DNA from: Zasmidium citrigriseum
Taxonomy: Eukaryota; Ascomycota; Dothideomycetes; Mycosphaerellales; Mycosphaerellaceae
Assembly (NCBI GenBank): GCA_002786025.1
Contig: NHNW01000073.1
Location: 1-64,000 of the forward strand
DNA: 64,000 bases
Direction: 5' to 3'
Part shown: one piece after another, positions 13,537 through 25,500 of the stretch
Layout: each line of letters begins with the position of its first letter
Position numbering within the stretch: the stretch's first letter is position 1
Made by a program: the position numbers and the translations under genes
The notes under the pieces: generated by a model
Told to the model about the DNA's origin: nothing
Database searches by the model: none
The model's input: the letters and a program-made list of their open reading frames with translations, nothing else

Positions 13537-13560
13537 GTTCGTACCCTAGTAGGGTATAAA
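13537..13560. repeat. Boundary palindrome copy 3, between pol frame and frame 3
   Basis: Carries the perfect TACCCTAGTAGGGTA dyad in the conserved context, at the 3' end of the integrase-bearing frame. Confidence 0.85.
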
Positions 13561-13561
13561 T

Positions 13562-16500
13562 ATAAAAGTCGGCTATATAAGATATTAACGTACCTTCCTC
13601 TAGTACGGGCGGTAGGTAGCTCTAACTACTAGTAGCGCTAGTAGTTAAAGCTTTCGAAATTAATCCTTAGTTAAGGTTTAATAAAGAGAGAAAAGAATTT
13701 ATCTTATATAGACGCTAGGAGGCGCGTAGCGGCTATTCCTAGCGACGGCGGTATCGACTACGCGAGGAAGGCGTTTTTATAAGGAAGGTATAATTATATA
13801 CTCGAGGTCTAAGTAAAGCGGGCGTTTCTAGTCGAAGTTAATAAGGATTTTAGTATTAAGGCGGCGAATTAATAAATTCGAGTAGGTTAGTCGTACCTTT
13901 AGTACCCCTCCCTTTCTAAAGAGCTTATCTAATCTAATCGTAGTTAAGGATAAGCGATATCTTCGGTACTCTCGGGCTAGGCTTAGCTAGTCTTATTCGG
14001 GCTATTATTCTCTAAAGACTTAGTATTAGAATCTATATCGCTAGTATTATCGTCGCTAGCGTTATTAATCTCCTCCGGATCTAGATCTTTAGATAGGTAG
14101 TATTCTATTAAAGTCTAAAATAGATATATAACCTTCTTTAGAAGATAATAGGCGAACGTACTATTTATAGGCGTACTATCTAGCTCTTCTAGTAGATACG
14201 AGTATAACTTATTAGGCTCGTAATCTAGAAGCGGCTTCTATTCTCGAATTCGGAATAGCCCTTTCTATCTAAATACTAATTTCTTAGATTTATCGTACTT
14301 TAAAGCGGCTCGGTACATAAGGACGATATCCCTAGGCTAGTATTCTTCGAAGGTAATATTATACTAGGAGTCGTAATATTCCTTAGTAGCCGCTTTTATC
14401 CTCGCCTAGCGAGCTTAAAGTTCTTAGATCGTCCCTTTAAGTCGTTAAAGTTGTTCGGCTCTATACTATAGTAACGTAGCTTAGTCTCGAACCTTTCCCT
14501 AGTCCTAGGTACTCTTAGTAAGGTACTTAACTTCGATAGGAAGTATAGTCTTATACCTAAATATTATAGCGGCTAGTATTAATCTAGTACGAGAGTTAGT
14601 CGTTATCCTCTCGGCCTAAGTTACTAATAGAACCTATTAGCGCTACCCCTTTATAGTCCTAGCTATTAGCTTAGATAGGGCGGCGAGAACTAGATAGTAG
14701 CCGACTTTAACTAGAGTATTAGCGTAGGGATTATATAGCGAGATCTAGATACGTTTAATACCTATACTAGTAAGAAGTAGGGTAACTTCCCTAGCGTATT
14801 CTTAGGTATTATCTAGAACGATCTCTAACGCGGCTCCGTATCGATAGAAGATATCTATATATAGCTAGTCTACGATTATTCGAGCCGTAATCTTCTTCGA
14901 AGGGCGATTAACTAGTTTAATCTCTAGCTAATTACTAAGTACCTCTCTTACTACGAGTAATAAGCCGCCGCTATTAATATAAATAGGGTTAGCGACCTAT
15001 CTCTCTCTAATAAAGGCTTAATAGGTAGGCCGAAGTTTAGTATAGCGAGGGTAACTATTTCTAAAGTTACACTCTCTATAGGTTTTAAAGTGTTTCGAAT
15101 AGGCCGGGTATAGTCCCTCCTACTAGTACCTTCGACTAATTATATCGAATATAATATTAGTACTTCTATAGCTATCTTCTTTATAGAACTAGCAAAGAAT
15201 CTCTTCCTACTTATAGGGTTCGTCTATTACTCTCTATAGTAGCGAGAATTTATAAGGTTAACGAAAGAGAATACCTCCCTAGACTATAAACTTTCGAGAT
15301 TTTAGCGCTAATACTTTATACTACTACTTGTCTATATCGCGTAGGCGCTAGCGTTTAGTAGTAATCTAGGCTAGTTACTAGGAAGTCTCTAAATACTATT
15401 TAGGGTAGTCTAATATACTAGGTTCTTCCTATAGGCGAGTAGTAACTTATATAGGATAGCTAAGATAGAAGGCGTCGTTAATTATCTCTTCTAAATCTTC
15501 CTCCTTAGCTAGCTCTTCGATATCCTCCTTAGTCGCTAGCTTTCGGGAAAGGCTATCGAGTATAGAGTATTTACTTCCTAGAATATATCTAACTTCGAAA
15601 GTAAAGAGCTAGATCTAGGCGAGCTATCTTATTATAGCTATATTAGGAAGGTCGGATATAGCCTTATTTAGTTAATATATTAGTATATTAGTATTAACTT
15701 TAAGGATAAAGAATATTCTAAACAGCTATAGTTTTAGCTTCTAGAGGGACTTTAATACTCCTAAGTATTCGCGCTTTCTAGAATCGTACTTTTTCTTAGG
15801 ATCGCTAAATAGTCTAGATTCGTACTATACTAGATATCGGGGTTTAGGCTTATTAGACTCGTACTATATTAGAACCGTACCCTAACTATCGCTAGAAGCG
15901 TCGATAGTAAGGATAATATCCCTAGTATTCTCTAAGTAGTTAATAGATTTTAAAGCTAGGGCTTCGACAAGTAACTTAGTAATAGAGTCTATCGTAAACT
16001 ATTAGTCCTTACCCTATACGAACTCCGAATCCTTCCGTAGTAAGGTAAAGAGCGGCTTTCCGCGAGTAGCTAACTTAGGTATCTATATCTAGAAGTAAAT
16101 AACTAGTCCTATCTAGATACGAATATCCTTTTAGTAAGTAGATATTAGCTATTCGAGGATCTTACGAACTCTCCTAGCGTCCGGATATCGGCTATCTTTA
16201 TTAGTAATATAGCCGATAATCTTAATCTTCTTATAAAGAAGCTAGAGTTTCTTTCTAGTAATCGTAGCTCTAGAGCGCTCGAGATTAGCTAGTATAGTAT
16301 TAATACTCTAGATATATTCTACGATAAATCTTCGAAGGCTAGGCTCTACCTCTTCGTAGTTATAGTATAACTTCGGCCCTTTAATACTAATATTATCTAG
16401 GAATAGCTAGGCTCGATAGGAGATATATTCTATTAGTACTTAGGTAATTGCCTAGATAAACTATACTACTAAGTTAGTAGCTCCTTAAGGTAGAGTCGTC

Positions 16501-17540
16501 TATCTAAATAGGCCTAGTAGTATATCGAAAGAAGTAATATCTTAGTAGGATTTATATAGAGTAACGTTATCGTAGCTAGAGAATATATCGATTAGGCTAG
16601 TAATAATACACCCCGCGAAGTCTTCCGAGAAGCTATCCGTATCTAGCGGTAAGTTCGTATCTCGTATAGTAACTTTATTAATTAAAATCGTAGTATTAAT
16701 TAATCGATACTTCTTTATCTCCTTCTTAGCTACTAAGAAATATAGGTTACGATAGCTAGTATAGCTAGTTTTAATCGTCTTAGCGCGTATTCGATTACGG
16801 AGTATCTCCTCGATAATAGGGCGAAGTAATAGGTTAAGCTAGTATAGAGGATATTACTAAGGCGTATATAGAACCGTTCGGATATACTAGGGACTAATTA
16901 CTTCTTCCTAGATCTAACCTAGATACTTAAAGCTATAAGCTAGTATAGCTTCCCGATTAAAGAGTATCTTATAAATTAGTTCTAACTCTAGTAGTAGTAT
17001 ATTAATCCCGATCTTAATAGTATCTAGTCGCTTCTAAGTTAGTTAGCTCCCCTAGGGAATATTAGAAAACTTCTTAATTAGGTACTTCCTATTAAACTTC
17101 CTAGTCCTAGGAGGAAGTATAGCTTCGTACGCGAGGTAATTATCTCTCTATATTAAGGAGCTACTAGGGCGAGAACTATCTATTTTAGATCTATCCTCGT
17201 CGATAGGGCGAACTTTATTAGCCTTATACTTATATATAGTATATATATTAGCTAATATACTAAAAGGGGCGCCCTAGTAACTACGATAAGCTTTCCTTCG
17301 CTATCTATATATAGCCTTATTAATAGTCGCGGCGAGGAGGATCGAATTAATATCGTCGCTATCGCCCTATTCTTTAATATAAAGAAATTTAGCTTAGAAG
17401 GGCGAAATCTCGGAATTAGTAGTAGCGACGTTATAGTATTAAAAATTTTTAACTCCCCTACCCCTATTTTAGACCGCGAATACGGTAAGGCGTAATAGAA
17501 CGTCTTAGGGAGTATAATTCTAGGAGTAATTAGGGATTCT
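13562..17540 (-). pseudogene. Retroelement frame 2: RT, RNase H and integrase relic
   Basis: Three pol domains can be read on the minus strand when TAG is read through. The reverse transcriptase core lies at about 16,830-16,370: it has a YFLV-KK-like block, a LINK/TIRD-like block, an LPxGATN-like block and an FLDD-type active site whose second Asp codon reads AAT after RIP. RNase H follows at about 15,920-15,640, with an ILTIDAS start and a REYLGVL block. The integrase core lies at about 14,960-14,530, with an I-VD start, a DN--EY block and an IGIKRI-IS-YNP-AN block. The order RT-RH-IN is that of Ty3/Gypsy elements. The frame is separated from gag-protease by a boundary palindrome instead of a simple overlap. 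Confidence 0.85.
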
Positions 17541-17543
17541 CGA

Positions 17544-17568
17544 GTTCGTACCCTAGTAGAGTATAAAC
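17544..17568. repeat. Boundary palindrome copy 2, between gag-PR and pol
   Basis: A near-perfect copy with one mismatch in the dyad (TACCCTAGTAGAGTA). It lies exactly between the protease-bearing frame and the reverse transcriptase frame. Confidence 0.85.
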
Positions 17569-17569
17569 T

Positions 17570-20500
17570 ATAAATCTTTAAGATCTTCGCGGATCTTAGG
17601 GCGCGAGCCCTTTAGATTATTAAACCTATAAATCTTAGCGAGATCGGGGTCCTCTTAATTATCCTAATAGACTAGGAGAATCGTAAATACTTCTACTAAT
17701 AAATAGGGAACTAGCGTAGGGAGCGGAACCCCTATAATTTTAGGTTCCTAGGCCTAAGTAAGATATTATTAGTATACTTACGACCTTTAGAATCGGCTTA
17801 AATCGCTATAAAGTAGACCGAGTTCCCTTAGGTATCTATAATCGAGTATTCCTAGGTACTATTATTACGAGCTAAGGCTATAAGGCGGACGCGGCGAATC
17901 TATAGTATACCGAGAATAAAAGGGGTCTCGTTAGCTTTAGAAATAAGGAAGTCCTATTTAATAGTAACCCTATAAACTAAGATCCTTAACCCTCTCGTAA
18001 TACCTAAGAAGTCGTATAGCCCGCTAGCCCCGCTTATATTAATAGTAATATTCCTAGAGATAGGAAGGCCGAGTTTAGAGGCTAGGCGGTAGCTTATAAT
18101 ATATCCTTTAGACCCCGTATTAACGAGAGCTTTATAGAGGATACGATTCTCTCTAATATATACTAGAACCTAGGGGCTAGGGGTTATAGCAAATTTATTA
18201 GTAACGCTAGAGAGGTTAACTTTACTCCCCTCCTTATATAGATAATAAATAGGGGGAGGTAAGCGCCGTTTAGTATCTCTAGTTATTATAAGGGATCGTA
18301 CTAAGACCGCTTTTTATTCCTTACTATTATCGTCTTTAGAATCTATATCGTTATTAGGCTTAATATTCTCTTTATCGTTAGAGAGCCCGTTACTAGTAGA
18401 TAATAAGCTATTTTTAGTATACGAGTTAAAGACGGAGTTAGCCTAGAACCCTTTAAGCTTATTTATAAATTCTAGAGTATTAGCTAGGCGCTAGGAGAAA
18501 TACTTAGCGAATCCTTTCTTATGCTTTAATAAGGCGCTAATAGTAGTCTCGACGAGAGTATCTATAATAACCCTCGTCTAGAATAGCTTCGGATCCCTAT
18601 TTCTATACTCGTAGACGTAGTAGCTAAAGGTCTTCGTCTTAGGATCTCTCTTTTAGGTACTACGGGGAGTATTTAAAGGAGCGGCTTCCTAGGATTCTAG
18701 ATTAGCTTAACTATTATTACCGTAGAGAGTAGCCGTATTATCCTTATTAGTAATATCCTTAATTTAAGGCTATAATCCTCTCCTATTTACTTACGACTAC
18801 GATTCTAGGAGATCGGATAGGGATATATTAGACGCTCGTAGCTATCTTGTCTTAGTAGCCTTCGACTACTCGGCCTCTTTCTTTAATAGGATTTTAGTAG
18901 GGTTATTAAAGCGAACTTCCTTTCCTTTCGAAGAAGAAGGACTAGCTTAGGCTCGAGTAGCTACTAAAGCTTAGTATTCTAGGGTAACGCTAAAGGATCC
19001 GTACCTATCTTATACCGTACTACTATTAGTAGCTAGTACCTTAGTCCGCTAAATACTATAGTAATAAATACTAAGCTCTAGTAGAATATAGTTATTATCT
19101 TCCTTAGGTAATATATATTAAGAGTTATATAGTAAACCCTATATACTAGCTATAGTACCCTTATTAGCTAGAGGTATCTAAGCTAGCGGCGTCTAGGATA
19201 TTATAGGCGGCGTAATAGAGTTGTCGTTAGTACGCTACTTCCGAAGAAACTCTTTAGTATTAATACTAGAGATAATAATAGGGTAATCTAGGAAAGCGGA
19301 TCTAATTACTAGGAGTATACTATATAGCTTAGGCTTACTACGGTCCTAACGCTACTATATAGGAGTAGCGCTAGTACCGTCCTTTAGTCCTAGATACTAT
19401 CGCTTATTAGGTCCTACCTAATAAAAGCTAAGCTTAAGGAATATCTTAAAGGTATTATAGTCCCGACTCTAATAACTCGGGGATCCGTAATTCTAGTATA
19501 GGCTATCTATCTCTAGGCCTATTTTTAGTATAGTCTAGGACTAGTTAAAGGTATATACCTCTACGGAGGAGTAAGGTGTAGCCTAATTAACTATCTACGG
19601 GTATAAAGGTTAGGCTCCCGGGTTAGTAGCTCTCTAAAGTATAGCTAGTTCTATCCTATTTAACCTCTCGGTAAGAGCTTCTATATTAGTATTATAGACG
19701 GTTCTAGGGGTTACTTTTAATAGATTAGTATCTAGAACTAGCTACCTTTACTTAACCGACTACTATAGTTTATAGAGATACGAAGAATATTCTCTCTATA
19801 ATAAGTTAAAAGCCTTATTGCCCTTAATAGTCCTTATAGTATTATTATAGATCTTGTCGAAGTCCTAATAGGTGTCCTCTTTAAAAGGATTAATCTAATA
19901 GCGAGTATATATCTTATAGGCTAATAAAGGTAGTAGGCTATAGAGGAATAAACGAGTCTTTAAATTCGGTTCTATATCTATATCTTTAATTCGAGAGTAT
20001 CTAGTATAGAACTAGTAGTAGTAGTCGAGAAGGCGATTATTTATAGTCCGTAGTATTAACGACAACTATTCTAAATATTAGTAGGTACTAAGTAGTATAA
20101 ACGTATTAGCCTAAGTAAACTCCTTAGATACCTCCTTATAGAAAGTCTTCTAATTATACTTACCCTATTCCTCTAAACGATAGACCCTTTTAATTCGTTT
20201 AATACGAGGGCGGATAATAGGATCTATATTTAGTAGGAATCGGCGGACCTTCTTAGTATTACTAGCTTAGGGGTAGTATTCCTCTAAAAGAGTATTAAAC
20301 CTATTAAGGAAGGCTAAAACGTTACTTCTATTAAAATATAGATTGTTAGCTAAGCCTAGAAAAGGCATCTTTAGGTATAACTAAGTAATAGCCGGAAGGA
20401 GTTACTAAATAATCGTCTATAGATCTAGATTAGACCTAGAGGTCTACCCTTACTAACTTATATCTAATATTCTTACTCTTTCTAATTACTAATAGACTAG

Positions 20501-20990
20501 AAGAAGTAGTCGAAGGTTAGGATTAGGGACTAAAGTAGTAGTACTATATTAAGGTAGCAATCTAGTAAATTCTAGAGCTACGTTACCTTTAGAGCTAGTT
20601 AAAGAATCTAAGCTACTTAAGATACCTAGGCGATAGGTTCTAGAGGTTCTAGATCTCCTTATAGGAGAGGTCGGTAGATTATCGAGTTAGTAGGGGGCTT
20701 AGGCTAAGGCTCTAGGTATACTAGTTTAGTTAGATTAGTAAGACTCTTTAGGTCGAGTTTCTAGTCCTTTCGATAGGCTAAGATCGACGAGTAGGCCTTA
20801 GAACTCTAGGTTAGTATTAGGATCCTCTTATTATAGCGGACCTTTAGTTAGTAACTCGTCCTTAGATCTAGATTAATAAGATCTAGTATCGCTTATTAGT
20901 AGCTAGAAAGTACGATCCTATCGTTCGGAGGATAATTTAGCTTAATCGGAGTAGTTAGGAGTTAGGGTAGTAGTTTCTAGTAGGTAATTA
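17570..20990 (-). pseudogene. Retroelement frame 1: gag with aspartic protease relic
   Basis: On the minus strand a coherent frame runs from about 20.4 to 17.6 kb when TAG is read through. The capsid-like part (about 20.4-19.8 kb) has a FNTLLEEYYP-like block and a later DYYYQFYTRY-like block. The retroviral-type protease sits near 18,160-17,900 and shows ALVNTGSKGY, in which the catalytic Asp-Thr-Gly has become Asn-Thr-Gly, as expected from RIP. A putative ATG at 20,369 survived. The part between 20.4 and 21.0 kb is open in places but not recognisable. Confidence 0.78.
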
Positions 20991-20994
20991 ACGA

Positions 20995-21019
20995 GATCGT
21001 ACCCTACTAGGGTATAAAC
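20995..21019. repeat. Boundary palindrome copy 1, upstream of gag
   Basis: Fifth member of the set, with the dyad TACCCTACTAGGGTA. It lies upstream of the gag frame and about 1.2 kb inside the 5' LTR. Confidence 0.8.
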
Positions 21020-22189
21020 TTAGAAGTAAAGAATTATTACCTATACTAGGTAATATAGGGTTATAAAATAGATACGAAAGCGTCCTTAAATATCGCAAAC
21101 GAAGAAGGTAAATGTTTTATAGATTTTAATTAGTAGTAATAGCTAAAAAATTAGAAACTCGAGAAATAGGGGTAAATCTTAAAACAACGTCGTAAAGATA
21201 GGACTAAAATAGATAGGGCGAGTTTAGTATATATTTTTTAGTTAAAAGTAAAGGGATAAACGATAGAGATAAGGTGTAAGTAGTATAGTAGCGCGGTAGT
21301 ATAGGCGGTTAGGCGAATATCGAGTATTAGGCGTTAAGTAGTATTCTTAGAAGTCGACGATCCGAGTAATAGTAGTAGCAATCCTATAAATAAGATATAC
21401 TCGTTAGCCTTCGAAGGGATAACCTAAAAGCTATATTCGCTACTAGGATACTATATAGATATTAGCTATGTTTAATCTAATGTCCTAAACTAGTTTTATA
21501 AGGATCTTTAGCTTAATAAGCGGCTACCGCCCTATTAATTCCTTAGTAATACCTAATCCTTAAAGCTCTTTCTAGATAACTTAATCTCTAGTTTCTCTAT
21601 TTAATAGCTCTAGTATCTACTAGAGCTATTATTCCGTTACGAACTAGTCCTATTACTAATAAAAGAAACTAGCTTATAATATTAGAAGGATAAGGGTGCG
21701 AGAAGGCGACTTTTAGGGTCTTTACTATACCTACTTATTTCTAGTAGTAAGGTAATATTCCTTCCTAGAAAGAGGTTATATATGTCTTATAGTTAAGAGT
21801 CTTAGACCTAATACTTAGCGCCTTCGTATATTAGATACTAAGCCCTCTAGTTAGCGAGTAGCGATTTAACTATTAGCGATTTTAGTAATTAGCGAGTATA
21901 CCTATTACTTGTAAAGAACTATAGAAGCGGGCCTATTTCTATATCCTAACGCGGGTATCGTAAATCGTTCGTATATATAGTATATCTAAGTAGTATATAG
22001 GTATCCGTATAATCGTAATATAACTCTTTTTAAAGCGCTAGCGCTACTCTTATAGTCTTCTATTCTTCTATTCCTTATTTAAGTACTATATTCGTTACGA
22101 GTTCGCTAGTCTTAAGTATCGCGAGAGGAATCGGTTAGGTAGCTAAAGAAGATAGGTATATCTTCTACCCTTATACTAACTACTAAAAA
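21020..22189 (-). other. Leader of the LTR element, no gene recognised
   Basis: This is 1.17 kb between the 5' LTR and the first boundary palindrome. It has no convincing coding frame even when TAG is read through, although a hydrophobic Leu-rich stretch can be read on the minus strand near 21.3-21.4 kb. A primer-binding site is expected directly beside 22,189, but the sequence there is too altered by RIP to name a tRNA. Confidence 0.5.
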
Positions 22190-22557
22190 TATAACCTAGC
22201 GCCTATAGTCTAACCCTACTATAGGTACTAAGTAGTAAAATAGAGCTAAAGGTAGGTTATAGGTAGTCGGTTCGTATAGGTAGTATAATATAGCTCTATT
22301 CGTCTTAAGCTAGAAACGATTTAGTAGGTAGCTATATTAGTTTAGTAGCTATAATAAGTAGAAAAGAGGAGAACGAGAGGTTTAGTATATAGGATTTTAC
22401 TATATCTATCTATGTCTAAAAAAGTAGTATATATATATCTTATAAAGGGAAGAAGAGAAGCCGCTTTCGTCTTAAAAGAGACGCCCGGCTAGTAGGTACT
22501 AGCGCTAGTAGCTAGTAGCCTTAGTAGCTAATATAGCCTACTCTTAACTAGCCTATA
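22190..22557 (-). repeat. 5' LTR of the retroelement
   Basis: A 368-bp partner of 6,846-7,213. It is directly followed on the plus strand by ATAC, the same four bases that precede the left copy. Confidence 0.9.
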
Positions 22558-22561
22558 ATAC

Positions 22562-25500
22562 TTAAGGCGATAATAGCGCTCCTAGTATATAACCTACTAG
22601 TTATTAATAACGTAGATAGGTAGGAACGACTCTACTACTAATAGGGTAGGAGCGAGTTACTATCGCTAGAATCGCCCTATAGTATATAGGATCTTACTCT
22701 CCCTTATAGAAGAACGAGTAAGGATAAGCTACGAAAAGGTAGAGTAGGACGAGTATTTATCTACGTAGATTAGGTATATCTATACTTTCTTATCGCGCCT
22801 ATCGTAGCGAGTTATATAACTATACTAGTTAAGCTTAAAGCCTACTTCTTCTCTTACTATTCTTATAGTAACGCTACTACTACTACTATAACTACTACTA
22901 GGCCGCCTTTACTCTCCTATATACTATATACTACTTCTTCGTAATACTCTCCTATCTTTACTATACTCGCTATAACTAGCTCGAATAATACTATACTAAT
23001 TATCGAGCTTAGCGCTACGCTATAGAAGTTAATAGAGTAAAATGCCCGCCGTTAATTTTAATATACGATCGCTAATATAAGTATAGCGATAACTAAGACG
23101 AGCTAGAAGTTATAGAAGCTAACGCTATTTAAGAGGAACTCGGCGCGATAGGTACCTAGTCTAAAGACAATACGAGGTTCGAGCCCTCTAGCCGTATAGC
23201 GACTTTAGTTAATAATAGTAAGATTATTAAATCGCTATTATAACGCCTACGTTAGAAGTTACTATTATAGCGCTCTACTTATTCTACTCTCGCGGAGCTT
23301 AAGAGAAGGTATAGTATACCTACGAGTTAGACTAACCTAGGGAGCTTAATCTATTTAGTACTATCTAGTCTAGTTCGTAAAGGAGAGGCTAGTATTAAGG
23401 ATAATAGAGAGTTAGAAGTCGAAACGTAACTAGGTAGTAAGAGCAAGGAACGTCTAGGTCTATTATTACTATCTTCGCTATTATTACTATTACTACCCCT
23501 ACTACTACTACGCCTACTACTAGCTTCGTCTACTATCCCTTAATCTAAGCTAGTAGGTCTAATACTAAAGAAGCGTAGGCTAAAGCCTAGAAGTACTAAT
23601 ATAAATATAGTTATTCGCTAGCTAGAAGACTTAGAAGCGTACTATACTTATTTATACGTTAAAGACGTAAGTCTATTCCGCTTCCCTTCCTCTTACCTTC
23701 TATCTAATATTAAATAAAATAGTAATAGTAGAAAGTATAGCTAGATCGCTAGCGTAACCTCTCGTATATAGGCTAAATCGAAGAGATAGACTTTAGCTAG
23801 TAGTAGGCGTTAAGCTATAGTTACTATATCGAGAACGGGTATAAGTATAAGGAGTATACGGTAGCTAGTAAGGCTAGGTTTAAGAGTTAACGGTATAGTC
23901 GCTACCTCTATTATCGTTATAAGTACGTCTAGATAGTATATCTTAATAGCTACTTTCTTCTTTTACTACTTTCTTACTATACTATAGCTTTAAGTACCCC
24001 TTAGCCTATCGTATAATTACTTATTATAATACTAATCCTACCCGTATACGTTCCTTAGCGTACGATAGGCGATATCTACTATTTACTCGTTCCGTAGGAA
24101 TATTATTCTTCGTTTCGAGACTTAGGGTAGTACTAATAGTAGACATTAATTAGATTTCTAATTTAGTAATAGTTTCTATACTTAAAACGGCGTTAGTAAC
24201 GATTCTCTATACGAATTGTATTAGATTAAGCTTAAACTTTATAGATATTCTTCGAACTATTATCTAACTTAGTATAGTAAGTTTCGAGTAGCGATAGCTT
24301 AATTTAAGATATCTCCTCTATAGAACGCTTATCTAAAGCGTAAATCCTATAGGTTTTTTACCCTAAGTACTATAACCCTAGTATACTATATATTACCTTA
24401 GTATACGAGTACTTACTTATTATAGCTAAAAATAGTAGTAATAAGTAAGTAATCGTATAGAGTACCTATATAGCGAATATAGAGTTAGAGCTATCTCTAG
24501 GCTCTAACGTTACCTCCTAATTATACTATTAGCGATATCTTCTAGATTCTAAGTACTCTAATACGACTCTAGCGAGATTCCGAGCAATTTAATACTAATA
24601 GGTATATAGCTATACCTAAAGAAAGCGAAAGAGCTAGCGAGGAGGAGGACGCTATTAGTACTAGTAGATAAGAGTACTAGGTAGGCGTACGGGTTTATTA
24701 GGTTTAATCCTATATAGTATAGAGGCGTTAAGAGTAAGAGGTACTACGAGATCCGAGAAGAGCGAGACGATATAAGATTCTAACCCTATATAACTAAAGG
24801 TAACTAAGAGTAAACTAACTTTAATAACTTCTAAAACGCTACTAAAGTAGAAGTCGGCTATAGTAGGAGATAACCTATATACGCTTCTTTAGCCTTTCTA
24901 CTATAGTAAACGCCTTATAGATCCGATTAATACTAATAAGGATAAATAGAACCTCCTCGTAGTATTCCTATAGGTTAAAGGCCTAGTTAGGTTAGTAATA
25001 TACGAATAAATAGCCGCGTCTAGCTCTAGGGCGGAAAGAGAATCGATATATCTAGTTATTAAACGAATAAAGATTTACGTATTGTCTTTAAGGGACGGTA
25101 GAAGAGCTTCGATATCTATCGATCTAGCCGCTAGGAAGATAAGAGATAGGCTTATTTTACTACTAGGAAGAGTAGAGATTAGAGTATTAAGCTACTAGAA
25201 AGAGTAGATACTAGAGTATTAAGCTACTAGGAAGAGGGGATACTAGAGTATTAAGCTACTAGGGAGACGAGAGACTAGTAGATCTAGCTACTAGGGACGC
25301 GTAAATTCTATTAATCTAGCTATAGGGACGGTAGGAATCTATCGATTTAACGGCTAGAAAGGTAGGGATTAAGCTATTTAGTAGCTAGGAAGGTAGGAAT
25401 TAAGCTATTTAGTAGGCGGGTAAGGCGCTATTTATAGATTTAGCTAGCGGAGAAGGTAGGAATTAAGCTATTTAGTAGACGAGAATACGGTATTTATAGA

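Larger units (their letters stand above)
6846..22557 (-). mobile_element. Four-frame Gypsy-type LTR retrotransposon, inactivated by RIP
   Basis: Direct repeats of 368 bp bound the element, and both begin and end with TA, which is RIP-converted TG...CA. The bases ATAC (AATAC if the flanking A is counted) precede the left copy and follow the right copy, as expected for a target-site duplication. A polypurine tract on the minus strand abuts the left LTR, which makes that copy the 3' LTR and fixes transcription from right to left. Relic frames in order are gag-protease, RT-RNase H-integrase, a coiled-coil-like frame and a long unknown frame. At 15.7 kb it is much longer than typical fungal Gypsy elements of 5-8 kb. 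It interrupts an older repeat, since the outer sequence resumes cleanly at 22,562. TAG stops throughout mean that it is dead. Confidence 0.88.

Noticed and set aside
7344..21019. Boundary motif as a tRNA B-box or tRNA-derived repeat (GTTCG start)
   Set aside because: It starts like a T-arm, but the required A after GTTCG is T in the copies, and no cloverleaf can be drawn around it.
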